DNA of 64,000 nt from contig OZ316894.1 of the NCBI GenBank assembly GCA_973895155.1, positions 9,176,001 through 9,240,000 of the forward strand, given 5' to 3'. The translations under genes were made by a program, and so were the position numbers. The notes beneath the pieces are model-generated. The model was not told where the DNA came from, searched no databases, and was given only the letters and a program-made list of their open reading frames with translations. Shown in pieces: positions 45,079 to 55,128 of this stretch (positions within the stretch are counted from its first letter, which is position 1; the number at the start of each line of letters is the position of its first letter). The DNA is from Marsupella aquatica (taxonomy: Eukaryota; Marchantiophyta).

Positions 45079-46560
45079 GATTGTCCGCCTGTTGCCACCC
45101 TCCCACCGACGCTAAAGGGAAGATCGAGCCTCACCCCCTCCTCCTCCCCCCTCGGGGAAATTTGGTAGTGTCAAATCCTGTCCGGCTTGGTCACCTGTTA
45201 GCTATCGGCTATACCGCTCCCAAGACGACTTCCATGGGGATGGTCAGTCTCTCCGTCGTACTCTCTCTCTGAGACAAGGGGCTGAGGGGTGAGGCTCTAC
45301 TTCAAGTAGAGCCGTTCATTCTCCAGCATTACTACGCACGCAAAGCACCACGTAAACCTAAACTTAACTGAGTTCTCAGTTCTCAGATTAACACTACTGC
45401 ATATCTCAAACGTCACTCAACCGATGGTCATCTCTCTCATTCCCTCCTTCAGTCACCTTTCATGAAAATCTGGCGACTGAACTAAACTAAACTAGTTAGA
45501 CCAGACCAGACCAGACAACCTCACGACCTCACTCCACCGTGTTTTTGGCCGTCATTGTATCTGTCATTTTATCGCATCAGAACCTGGCAAATCTCTCTCC
45601 TCTCTCACGAACTGGGAGCACAGAAATCATCAGGTGGAATCTCCTCGTCATTCCACCAACAGGTTTTCCACTGTTGATCGTCCGTCTATCTGTCACACTG
45701 ACATCCACTCCCGATGCGCCACTCCCGATAATCGTCCTTCCTGCCTGTGCTCCTGAGTGCTTTCAATCCCACCCTCGCCCTCTGCTACTGTAGTCTGCTC
45801 TGCTCTAGTGCTCCTGCCCTCTGTCCTGGCGCTCATGCTGTTCGAAGCTTTTCCATGATCGGCACACTTCTCACTTTGCTTTTATAGATTTCAGAGTAGC
45901 ATAGCTTCTTCCTCTCACGGCACCGTACTGTCCTGTCCTGTCCTGTCCTGTCCTGCTCTGTCCTGACTCTATCAAGGTCATCCTTGGACGGACGGATTCT
46001 TCCTCTGTCGTTCGCCCTCAGAGCAGATCGCTCAATAATGACATTGTACCCATTATCCGGATAAACAATCGAGTGGAAATCATTAAGGACAATTGTCCTG
46101 ACGTGTTACTGATGATTCCTCCCCACAAACAACCGCATTTTGCGCTCCGCTCGCTTTGAATGAAATGTGCAATCCTGCGCAAAGACTCCACTGCTTTCCC
46201 CACCGTTCCAGGATAAAAATCAATGCTCTCCCAAGAAAAGTCCACAAGGCGGCTCTCATTCACTGAGACTTCATTCGTTTCCTCCTCCACATCGAGACAC
46301 GTCCCCTTCCAATTCCTTGCCTCCGCCATATCCGCCAATGAACCCGTCCACGAGCAGCGCGAGCGACTCGAGCGAGTCAGCGAGTGTCGTCCCTGACATG
46401 TAACGCAAAAAGGGAGAAGAAATCTGACTTCCTCAACCAGTCGGTGATTTTTCCGTCTTTTACAGGACCGTCTTTTACTATCCTATCCTCCAAATTATTA
46501 TCCCACACCCCAAATTAATTTAAATAGAAGTTTCCCGTCTTGAATATGGGTTGGTTCAAC
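45079..46560 (-). promoter_or_regulatory. 5' flank of the bHLH gene
   Basis: GC- and pyrimidine-rich DNA upstream of the bHLH ATG, probably leader and promoter, with a CTGTC microsatellite at 45928-45960. A minus-strand open frame at 46338-46018 (start MADMAEARNWKGTCLDVEEE, 106 codons) could be an upstream ORF or separate exon; its composition is protein-like but no family is recognised. Confidence 0.4.
45928..45960. repeat. CTGTC microsatellite
   Basis: Five to six copies of the pentamer, about 850 bp upstream of the bHLH start. Confidence 0.93.
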
Positions 46561-46562
46561 TC

Positions 46563-46838
46563 AGCCTAGATAGCACCTGATTGGTCAAAGGACACAGGAA
46601 AGCTCATAATCCACCCATGCTAAGCTCTCCAATCCTACCTCCAACATGGACCAGGTTTCCCCCATCCCGCAGATGTCAAATATTTTCTACGAGCAAACCT
46701 AGCCTAGATAGCACCTGATTGGTTAAAAGACACAGGACAGCTAGTAATCCACCCGTGCTAAGCTCTCCAATCCTACCTTCAACATGGACCAGGTTTTCCC
46801 CATCCCGCAGATGTCAAATATTTTCTACGAGCAAACCT
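46563..46838. repeat. 138-bp tandem duplication
   Basis: Two head-to-tail copies starting 'agcctagatagcacctgatt' at 46563 and 46701, more than 90% identical to the end ('ctacgagcaaacct'). The identity implies a recent duplication. Confidence 0.95.
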
Positions 46839-47840
46839 ACAGCAGTGTGTTTTGGCCCCCATCAATTCCCCATTTCAACAGTCTGAGAGGGTTAGTTGGG
46901 ACAAATGATTGGCCTTCACTTTATCCCCAAACCAATTTGGTGTCATCTCGTTCTTGTTGAACTAATACACTTCCAAAATGAGGGCCAATCTAATTATATT
47001 ATATTTGGGGGCAGGTAAGTAATTTTTTACTTGTGTGGGAGATAGAAAATTGAAACACTGTTCAGGAGCGCAAGCACAAATGAGTGGAGATGTGGCATTC
47101 TCCCTCGCTTTCTGCCACTCTTCATGCTTTTGCAGTGAAGTAACAAAAGGAGTCAAACATGTGGACTAGAGGACAAAACCATCATCTGCAATCTCAAGGT
47201 GTGGTGAACCTGCCAAAAAAGCCATCAGGGTCTCAGACCTGGCAAGGAAGAGTTAGTAATCCTTGTCAACCCTGCAGTTAACTACTAACTCGTAACTCCA
47301 GTGGTACGCCCAAAATGTCATCCTTAACAATTGGTTGTGGGAATTTGTGATTGCTTGTTCCTGATGTGTGAAGTGTTATTTTCATATGGTCATGGGGGCC
47401 TTATGGTCACGGGGGCCTTATCTAGACACCATTTTGAACCACTCATCCTGCTCTCAATTTCCTCCAACATTGTGGAGGTTGGTGGAGAACTGTGCTGGAA
47501 CCATCGTGAAGGTGGTAGTCGCTGCAATGGAGACCTGTATTTGGATAGTGGATGTGGAGGTCACTACAGCAGAGTCACTGCTGGTGGAGCTGAAAGTGGC
47601 GCATTTGGACCTAGGAGCTTAAGAGGGCATTTGGAGGTTGAATCAGCATCCACATTTCTGACATAAGTAATATACAAGTCTCATTAAGGCTTTAGGGTCA
47701 GCAAAAGCAAAGTGAACATCCAGTGAGTGGTCTTCCATGATTAGCTGAAGATTTGTTTCAACTATTTGTGAAATGAGAATCAGGCAAACAATTTCATGTT
47801 TATTTTTGTACATTTGCAAGACTGAAGATTCATTTTTTTC
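46839..47840. other. Intergenic DNA, nothing recognised
   Basis: Open frames at 47331-47666 overlap in two registers and show no motif. Confidence 0.35.
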
Positions 47841-47843
47841 TCA

Positions 47844-48202
47844 ATGGTGGTGTACACGTCATTAGCTAAAGTCAACTATTTCAGGGTGAATGGACATATC
47901 AGTGTTCAAGTCTCTAGTTTAGCTCACTTAGCAAACTTTGTTGCTGCAAATCCTTATTCTCAAAACTGTTTGTACAAGCCCTGTCCGGCAATGATGCCAA
48001 CGGGATGTCTATGTGGAAAGTCATTAGACTTTGCCAGAACTGTGAGCATTCCTCCTTGCCTGGAAAACCCAAATTCAGATTTCATCTGGATTTCTTTCAT
48101 GTTGTTAACGGAGGGGTTCTGCCTATCCGTGCTACCATATGGGATGCAGGAGAGACTTTCTTGGATTGTTCTCTGTTTGAGTTTTTGAACTGTTCAAACT
48201 AG
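47844..48202 (+). pseudogene. Gene fragment with possible RPA1-like C-terminal character
   Basis: Frame 1 (from 47844) reads LAKVNYFRVNGHISVQVSS and ends in a Cys-containing NCLYKPCPA near 47985. Just past 48000 a second frame continues with CQNCEHSS, then KPKFRFHLDFFHVVNGGVLP and IRATIWDAGETFLDCSLFEF. Together these recall the zinc-ribbon/OB-fold end of the large subunit of replication protein A (motif NY..v.g.i, CY..CP, C..C, and a final ..W..aGE..L..). The frame change means either a splice junction I cannot define or a frameshift in a decayed or captured fragment. No flanking exons were found, so I call it a fragment. The family assignment is tentative. Confidence 0.35.
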
Positions 48203-48915
48203 TGAGAGCTCAACTAGTGAGGAGCCTCCTTCTGTTTGTGTTCCTTCTTCTGAGTAGGTTTCTCATTGGGTGTGAGGACTTTTACCTTTTGCTCCTATTG
48301 TGAATTCCTTGTTTCTATGTAGGCTTGTCCTTTTGCTGTTGTCATTGGCACTCTCTCAGTTTGTGGATGTAATATGCTTCCTTTTGACTTAGCAGTGTCT
48401 CCTACATCATGGAACTTCCAAATTTGTGTAGTCTACACTTCTCCTTTCCCGGGCAGTGACTTCCCTTGCTGCTTGCAGATGCCTTTGCTCATCAGCAAAG
48501 CGCAATGTAAAAGTGGACAGTGAATTCCAAAATGATTGAGTAAAATTGAGGAAAGGCTCCCACAATAGAGGTGAGACAAAGCAAAGTGCCATTGATCAGC
48601 ACTAGAAGATGACTGAACTTGTTGAAGCAACCTGCATATGCAAATTCTCCAGTCCAAACACAATTGAGAAGAACATTGAAGGAAGTATGTATGCTGATGG
48701 GATCTATGTTGCTGTTGGTACCTAGCAGAAATGATCAAGGATTGGAAAGACCTTGTGGTTTATGCAATCCATGAACCTGTCTGTGCAATTTGGAGGGAGT
48801 GGAAGGAAGTAGTTGTTGAAAAGATTGAGGCATGTTGTATGTACAAAGAGTTCCAGTCAATTCATATTGGTAGTTGACTCTGCCTTGTGATGTGACCTGC
48901 CATATATTAATCTAT
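48203..48915. other. Intergenic DNA, nothing recognised
   Basis: No gene or repeat could be supported; open frames on the minus strand at 48407-48738 look fortuitous. Confidence 0.35.
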
Positions 48916-48917
48916 AC

Positions 48918-50205
48918 CATGTAAAACGAAATCTAGGCATGTGTAACCCCCACAGTCCAAAAAGTCTTCCCTTGTAAAACAACAAAATAAAACTTGCTAA
49001 TCTTATTTCTTTGAACACTACCTATTGCATGATCATCATTTTGGGGAAATGTTTTTGGGAACCTTTGTTTCCAAAATCCACTCAAGTTTTTATACAAAGT
49101 CAACTTTCTGGTTATGGGCATTGTGGGCCATAGGGTCTCCTCAAGCTTGGGCTAAAGCTCTCTTTTTAGGGGCACTATGTCCCAAAAGGCCCTCTAACCA
49201 GGGCGCTACCCTATTCAAGACTAAGGCACTCTTCACTTCCCACCCCAATACACGAACAAGATAAACACAGTCCTCTCACAGTAGCATAGCCCTTTCGTGT
49301 TTGCTAACTAGAGTACCAACATCTTACCAATGTGAACCTACTCCTCTATTAACATTTACCAACATGCCTCCAATTGCGATTGTGATGGCACAAACAAGAC
49401 ATGGCTTGTTCTTGTCCTAAATCCTAATTCTAAGCATCACATTTGGCATTCATGAACCCCATTTGGCATGCATGGCTTGGTGTGCACCAAAGTAGCCCCC
49501 TTACACCACAACATTTATTTTTGACAATACACACCTTGCTTTTGAGGAATTCCCATCAGTACGTCTAGGCATATTAACTCAAAGACCAAAAGTTTTACCA
49601 TGTAAAACAAAAACTAGGTATGTGTGACAAAGAGTCCAAAAGTCTTATCATGTAACAAAAGTAAAGTTGCTAATCTTTGCATGGCCGAAAGACCTGGCAT
49701 TTTAACTTCTTCTTTCTATACACACTCTTGCATGTATGACCATCATTTCAGGGGTTTGAATTTTCAGTTTCTTCCCAAAACTCACTCAAGTTATTACATA
49801 TAAAGAATAAAGTGAACTTTCTGGTTATGGGCATTGTGGGCCAGAGTGTCTCCTCAAACTTGGGCTAAAGCCCTCATTTTAGGGGCACTATATCCCACAA
49901 TTCCCTCTAACCAGGAGGACTTCCACACTCTTGACTTGCCACCCCAAGACACAAACAAGATAAAACACATTCCGCTCTTATTAGCATAGCCCTTGTGTTA
50001 TTTTTTTAGCTAATAGACTACAAGATCGTACCAACATCTTAACACTATGAACCTATACTCCGCTGCAGGACATTCACAACCAACATCCCTCCGATTGCGG
50101 TTGTGATGACACAAACCGGACATGGCTTGTTGTTCATGTCATCCCAATTCTAAGCATCATAATTTGTAGCTTTCATGAACCCAATTTGACATTTATGTTG
50201 AGTAA
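48918..50205. repeat. ~0.6-kb direct duplication, two diverged copies
   Basis: Copy 1 (48918-49490) and copy 2 (49597-50205) share, in order, ACCATGTAAAAC, AAAGTC..CCTTGTAAAAC/ATCATGTAAC, ACTTTCTGGTTATGGGCATT, CTCCTCAA(G/A)CTTGGGCTAAA, TTTAGGGGCACTAT, CATAGCCCTT and GACATGGCTTGTT. Both begin near a Copia-like LTR remnant. No coding sequence was found. Confidence 0.88.
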
Positions 50206-50224
50206 AATGAGGCAGCATGCACAT

Positions 50225-50545
50225 AAGCAACATCCGCCTTATACATAAGTAGTCGGCACAAAAAATATGTGGTTCACCTCACTAGAGTCTATGTTCACAG
50301 GAACACATAAGAGAGCTTTATTGTATTCTGAGTTCATCAGCCACACCAAGTTTCCATAAACTAAGCTCTTCCGATCTCCCAACTGGCTCTGTAACAATGC
50401 GTCTAAACTCCACCCACTAACTAAGTCTTGCTAGTGTAAGTAGTAGTTGAACATCTACCCATAATCAAGCACCTGACTACGGCTTGACTAAATATGGTTA
50501 CATAATAATTCTATACCTAAGAGTGAATGCCTAAAACAAACTCCC
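50225..50545 (-). mobile_element. Copia-like LTR remnant with polypurine tract (minus orientation)
   Basis: On the minus strand a polypurine tract CAAGGGGGAG (50550-50541) precedes a block starting TGTTTTAGGC at 50538, which contains an AATAAA (in 'acaataaagctct') and the phrase GAGGTGAACCACATATTTTTTGTG. This is the layout at the 3' end of a Copia retrotransposon (tract, then LTR start TG). The coding part is missing or unrecognisable. Confidence 0.6.
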
Positions 50546-50559
50546 CCTTGACTCTGGTC

Positions 50560-51390
50560 TAGAGGAGAGCATGATCATTGCTCCTTATGTGATTCCTCAG
50601 CTGGAAATTCTGGATGAAAACCTAGATACCACGTTTTCTCTGAAAATTCAAAATGCATCAAATTGTCTTATGATAGTTGAGCATTAAAAGCCAGCAATGT
50701 GTGGTAAGTGTGCAAAGTTGATTAGATTTCTCATACAATGATTAACCCAATTACTTTCTATATCAATGAGTGTTTTCTTTATACATATAAGGGAGCAACA
50801 TTTTGATGTGCAAACAGACCAAACAAAAGCCACGTACCGAAAAGAAAATGGAACCGGTCACATATTGGAGTTGACAACTTTGACTACCTTGGGGAGAAAG
50901 TAGTCAACACGTGATGGTGATCCTGAGTATAGTATGACGTCTTTCAGGTTCAAGCTTGTCAAGTCGTCAAATTATCAAGAAAACCTGTTCGGGATTGTAA
51001 TTGAAACAGGCTGCAAATGGTAAGGAGATTGTTTACAGGTCACATTTCAATCAAAAGTGTAAATAGTGTTATCTAAGTCAATTTAATGTTCCGAACAAGT
51101 CCATCTAGGCTTCATAGACAAAGTGGAGGTCCATCTCTTTAGTTGCGCAAACAGAATGATGAATCAAAACCTCCACTCTAGTTCTTGCAAGTAAATGCAC
51201 AACACTGTGCATTCTTGTCCGTAGTAACTTAAAATTATAAAGAAAAGAATCTTAGAGTGCATTAAGAGCCAAAAACACACATTGACTGCCTGCTAGCGTG
51301 GGCGCGTGGCCTCTATAAATGACATGTGAAACTGTGAATGGCTATAAATGACATGTGAAGGGGTGACATTTGTGGGTGAAGGAAAACATT
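50560..51390. other. Intergenic DNA, nothing recognised
   Basis: AT-rich sequence next to an LTR remnant; may be decayed retrotransposon internal sequence. Near 51305-51362 the phrase 'tataaatgacatgtgaa' is repeated. Confidence 0.35.
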
Positions 51391-51427
51391 TATTGAAAAA
51401 GGTAGCAAGGGGTTTTCAACACTTGCA

Positions 51428-51817
51428 GTGCAATTACGGGCAAAACACACACACCGGAATCGTTTTTTAATATGTGGAAAGGATCTTGGCCGTGAAAGCT
51501 GCTCTCCTCGTCCAGGACAATCGTCCAATAAGAAAAGCGTAAAAGACCTTCTGCTGACAGAAGATCGCACACAACGCGGCTGTCGCCTACTGCCGAATAA
51601 CCGAGTTCCGATGTCTGCACAAAAGAAGCAGCAGCAAGTGCCGTCGATCTTCCCCATGAACGGTCAATGCCAGCCGATGACGACGAACGCGACCATTTCT
51701 CGGGAATTTCTTCTTTCTCAGGGAATCAACCGGTTCAGACAAGATACGTCTGTGCGGCACCGCGGCCCAGCGCCGGCCCGCCCCCTGGCGGCCTGGCCCC
51801 CTCCTCTTGTACAGTAA
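51428..51817 (+). other. GC-rich open segment of unknown nature
   Basis: A plus-strand frame of 129 codons contains MSAQKKQQQVPSIFPMNG and a Pro-rich end, in DNA clearly richer in GC than its surroundings. A minus-strand frame also stays open, so composition may explain it. It could be a captured gene fragment or a 5' exon; no family was recognised. Confidence 0.25.
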
Positions 51818-51983
51818 TTCTCCTGTTTGTGTTCTTTAGTGCTGTTCGTTGGTAAAGTAAGGAAGTGTCTCTTTCTGGCCCCCGTTCTTTCTCCGCCTTT
51901 GCTCTCGCCAGTGTTTACGTGTACTTTCCTTCTCTTCCTTGTCTACCGGTATGTCTGGAAAAGATGTTTGTAATTTTTTCCCC

Positions 51984-52028
51984 CTTCCACCCTCCCACCC
52001 CGCCCCCCCCCCCCCTCCCCCCTTTTTT
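51984..52028. repeat. Poly-C and poly-T tracts
   Basis: A C-run of 14 followed by more C-rich sequence and seven T's, just 3' of the GC-rich segment. Confidence 0.9.
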
Positions 52029-53050
52029 TACCTCTGTCTAGTCGATCTCATGAAGAGACATCATAGAGGATAAGCTAGGGAAGACGAAAAAACACGAATT
52101 TGCGAAAAAGTGCATACAAAGTACAACGGACTCAGGGCAAATGAGGTCCATAGAGGACAAACACCAAGACAAACACCAATCTCAGAACAAGGCGGCACAT
52201 CCAAACCTCTAGAACCTAGAAAGAGGTAGGGTAGACTAGTAATAGGATCTCTCCTTGACCCGTCTCTCACTAGGGTAGACTAGCAATTGGGATCTTAAAA
52301 CTTACGTACGGCCAATAACCATAGTACGGATGTCAAAAGTAGAGGCTGCCTAGAAAGTAGTGCTAGCCAAAAAAGAAACTTCGATGACTAATATGATTAC
52401 CATGCCACCAAATCAGTTTTCTTGTGCACATCAAAATATGACATATGCCTTGCATACCGTGATAATCCTAGTTTTTTCTATTCAATCAATAAATACAACT
52501 ATATTTTAATGATGTGTAATTACCAACAGGGAGTTTTCTTCCTATTGGGAGGGCAACATTTCCCCACAATACCATACTTTGGTTTTTATTCCACGAAAAA
52601 GTACTAACTATGCACGACCTCCCTAGCAAAATTAATCCTCACAATAATTGACCCAATCGGTCTCTGGGCCAGATACACCGTACCTAAGGATTCTCGTACT
52701 GCTCGAGTCAGGGGTATTACAGTCATCTTAAGTAATAGTTAGAACGGGAGTCTCCAAAACTCAACCTGCCAATGTTAGTTGGATTGAAAAATTTGTGACC
52801 AGTTTCAGGAAAAAGTTAGAAAATCAAAACTGAGACGCGTTATATGAGGCGACATGCCCCCCAAAACGCGATTCTATTGAAATAGGCCACGAGCACATAT
52901 TTTGCCTAGATATCAGCGAAATAAGAGACTCAGGAAACTTGCTGACTATGAAAAATGAAGTGGGGCCTTTTAAAAATTGAAAATTATTTCAAACAAATTT
53001 AATTATCTATTATTTATGCCAGGTAAGTTTCCAGTACGGTAGTCCCACCA
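52029..53050. other. Intergenic DNA, nothing recognised
   Basis: No gene, RNA or repeat could be supported. Confidence 0.4.
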
Positions 53051-53056
53051 GGCGGG

Positions 53057-53340
53057 ATGAACAGTAACTCGCCGAGTTCCCTGGACGCGAACAGTGGCTT
53101 ACTTCCCGGCACCGGGAGCCTCCAGCTGGCGGTCGTTGGGGGAGCGAGGAGTCAGAGGGACTGTCCACAGTATTCCCTCGTGCGCGAATCGATTTCCTTT
53201 GGACGGTGCGATTTCGTGCCTTTAGCAAAGATGACGGCACAGATGTTCTCTCTACGCTGTTACAGTACACCCATGTTGAAGGATTACGTAACGCGGTGAC
53301 CAGGTGAGATTTTTAATGGCCCTGGGTTCGAACCTTCCTA
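53057..53340 (+). other. GC-rich exon-like segment followed by B-box-like string
   Basis: An 80-codon frame starting MNSNSPSSLDANSGLLPGTG ends at a TGA at 53297-53299, close to two possible splice donors (GTGACC at 53296 and GTGAGA at 53304). The base composition stands out from the AT-rich flanks. GGGTTCGAACCT at about 53329 resembles a tRNA B box, so a SINE may adjoin. It could be a captured or orphaned exon; no family was recognised. Confidence 0.25.
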
Positions 53341-53599
53341 TTCCACCATGTGTGGAATGTGTAAAATGTGGAGCAGCGTTCCTTTCGGCAAGTAGCCCAA
53401 GTAGATACGAGACAATTGCTTACCACTGATTTGGAATGTAAGTGTAGATGAATACAAAAACATCTTCCTAATAATTCACACTTCTTTTGATTTCTCCCCA
53501 TTCAGTGTATCCCAAAAGTTTAAGTGACTAATAAGAGTTATATTCTAGACACCCCTCTCTAGACCTAGACCAGGAAAAACAGGTCTCTATTGCAAATTG

Positions 53600-54465
53600 A
53601 GTTCACTCACACAGGTTGGCGATGGGTGCTACCAGTTATCCCCCAGGGCAAGATTTTGGCAAGCATAAGTTTTCATAGATACTTATCATGGGGCAAGAGA
53701 ACTAAAACAATGTCCAAAATGTGATGAGCCAAATAGGATGAATTTAAGGTTTGCGACAAGTAGACCAAGTGACGATTGCCAATTTAATTCACTCAGGCAG
53801 GGTGGCGATCTCATGGAGTCATAGGTGGTGACGGGTGGTGGCCACTCATTCTTCCAGGGTTTAGCAAGCATGAGCAACATTGTTTTCAGTGTAAAACATT
53901 TGCCAAATTCCAATTCCCCACAAAGCTTTGGCCACTTTGGGGCAAAACTTTGATAGTATTTTTCTGTCTCATCAGCCAGTGTCCTACTTAATCACAGGCC
54001 TCATTAGCCAGAATCTTACAGTCAGCCTGAAATTTAGGGAGATCTGATGGTCAGGAAAATAACCAGATAGAGAACATTTGAGCATCTTCTCCTTCACACA
54101 CTCTGGACATTTCAACTCTGGCAAAAACTTTAAAACTTTAAGAAAATATGATGAGCATGGGGTTTTGAAGATACTGACCAGGGGGCAATAAACCAAGGAA
54201 TAATGTCTAAAACTGTGATGAGCTCGTAACAGGTCGCTGTTCATTTCACCGCTGTTCATTTCTAGGTGGTCTCTAAAAGTCACTTCCCATTCTCGACCCC
54301 TAAATATGTTGTTTGATGATTTTCCACAACATATAAACAATTTTTAAATGCCGTTTCTGTGGAATGTATATTGGTACTAGAAAATTTCCCAAAACCGGAT
54401 ATGTTAAGTGAAATGATTACTATAATACATTACAGAAGAACTTGTAGTTTAAGGTTCGGGTCTAA
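53600..54465. repeat. Diverged dispersed repeats, partly hAT-derived
   Basis: 'ggtggcgat(c)...', '(ca)ggggcaagagaac(t)aaa' and 'aatgtccaaa(a/g)(a)tgtgatgag' recur at 53620-53740, 53800-53880, 54150-54220 and again at 54520-54650. From 53887 (CAGTGTAAAACATTTGCC) to about 54150 the sequence is a diverged relative of the hAT MITE at 54827-55099, sharing 'agccagtgt(c/t)', 'agccaga(a/c)tct(t/a)acagtcagcc' and 'gagcatcttctcc(t/c)tcacacac'. Confidence 0.7.
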
Positions 54466-54504
54466 GGTATACAAGTGGCAAGTGGTGATTGCCACTTGTA
54501 TACC
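54466..54504. repeat. Perfect 16-bp inverted repeat (hairpin)
   Basis: GGTATACAAGTGGCAA (54466-54481) and its exact reverse complement (54489-54504) enclose a 7-bp loop GTGGTGA. The arms do not form transposon ends with a target duplication that I can see. Confidence 0.92.
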
Positions 54505-54818
54505 CTAGTGCTGGCGATCTTATAAAGTTGTAGGTGGGGATGCGTGGCGACCACAAATTCTCCCGGGTTGGAATATTTGCAAGCAAAAGGAGATATCAAC
54601 CACGGGGCAAGAGAACAAATAAACCATGTCCAAAGATGTGATGAGAGGGGACTGATTTAAGGAGCACCAGTGCATTTTCTTGATAAATAAAATGAAGGGA
54701 GTTGATAGAATCCACCCTAATTTTAAAGAATCCCCCTTAATAGTGTATTTGTCCAAGGAACTGAATTGAGCTTGTGTATTAGTGTGCAGTTGACAAGTAA
54801 TCATGAGGAACTAGATCA
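54505..54818. other. Diverged repeat DNA
   Basis: Contains another copy of the '(ca)ggggcaagagaac...gtccaaagatgtgatgag' phrase (54600-54650). No gene is seen. Confidence 0.4.
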
Positions 54819-55107
54819 GTATGTACCAGTGTTTTTTTAGTGGCAAAAATCTAGATTCCACCTCCACAAAAATCCTTCACCACTTTTGGCGAAAATTTGT
54901 TACTATTTTGCTGGCCCATTAGCCAGTGTTTCACCTAATCCCAGCCCCATTAGCCAGACTCTAACAGTCAGCCTTAAATCTAGGGAGATTTGACAGTGAG
55001 GAAAATAATTAAATAACAAATCTTCTGAGCATCTTCTCCCTCACACACTTCACATTCTCCACTCTGGCTAAAAAGTGAAATTCTTAAAAAAATAAGTTGG
55101 TATGTAC
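54819..55107. mobile_element. hAT-type MITE with 8-bp TSD
   Basis: A 273-bp element (54827-55099) lies between exact 8-bp direct repeats GTATGTAC (54819-54826 and 55100-55107). It starts CAGTGTTTTTTTAGTGGC, and the reverse complement of its other end reads CAACTTATTTTTTTAAGAAT, so the inverted ends are short and imperfect. An 8-bp duplication and a CA(G/A) terminus are hAT traits. Its first ~130 bp align with the left end of the transposase-bearing element at 59813, which suggests it could have been mobilised by that family. Confidence 0.85.
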
Positions 55108-55128
55108 ATTCTGTGTGAAGCCTAATGA

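Noticed and set aside
53283-53345. Possible tRNA gene because of GGGTTCGAACCT
   Set aside because: Only the T-arm/B-box string is convincing; no acceptor stem or anticodon arm can be formed. The same holds for 130-150 and 5830.
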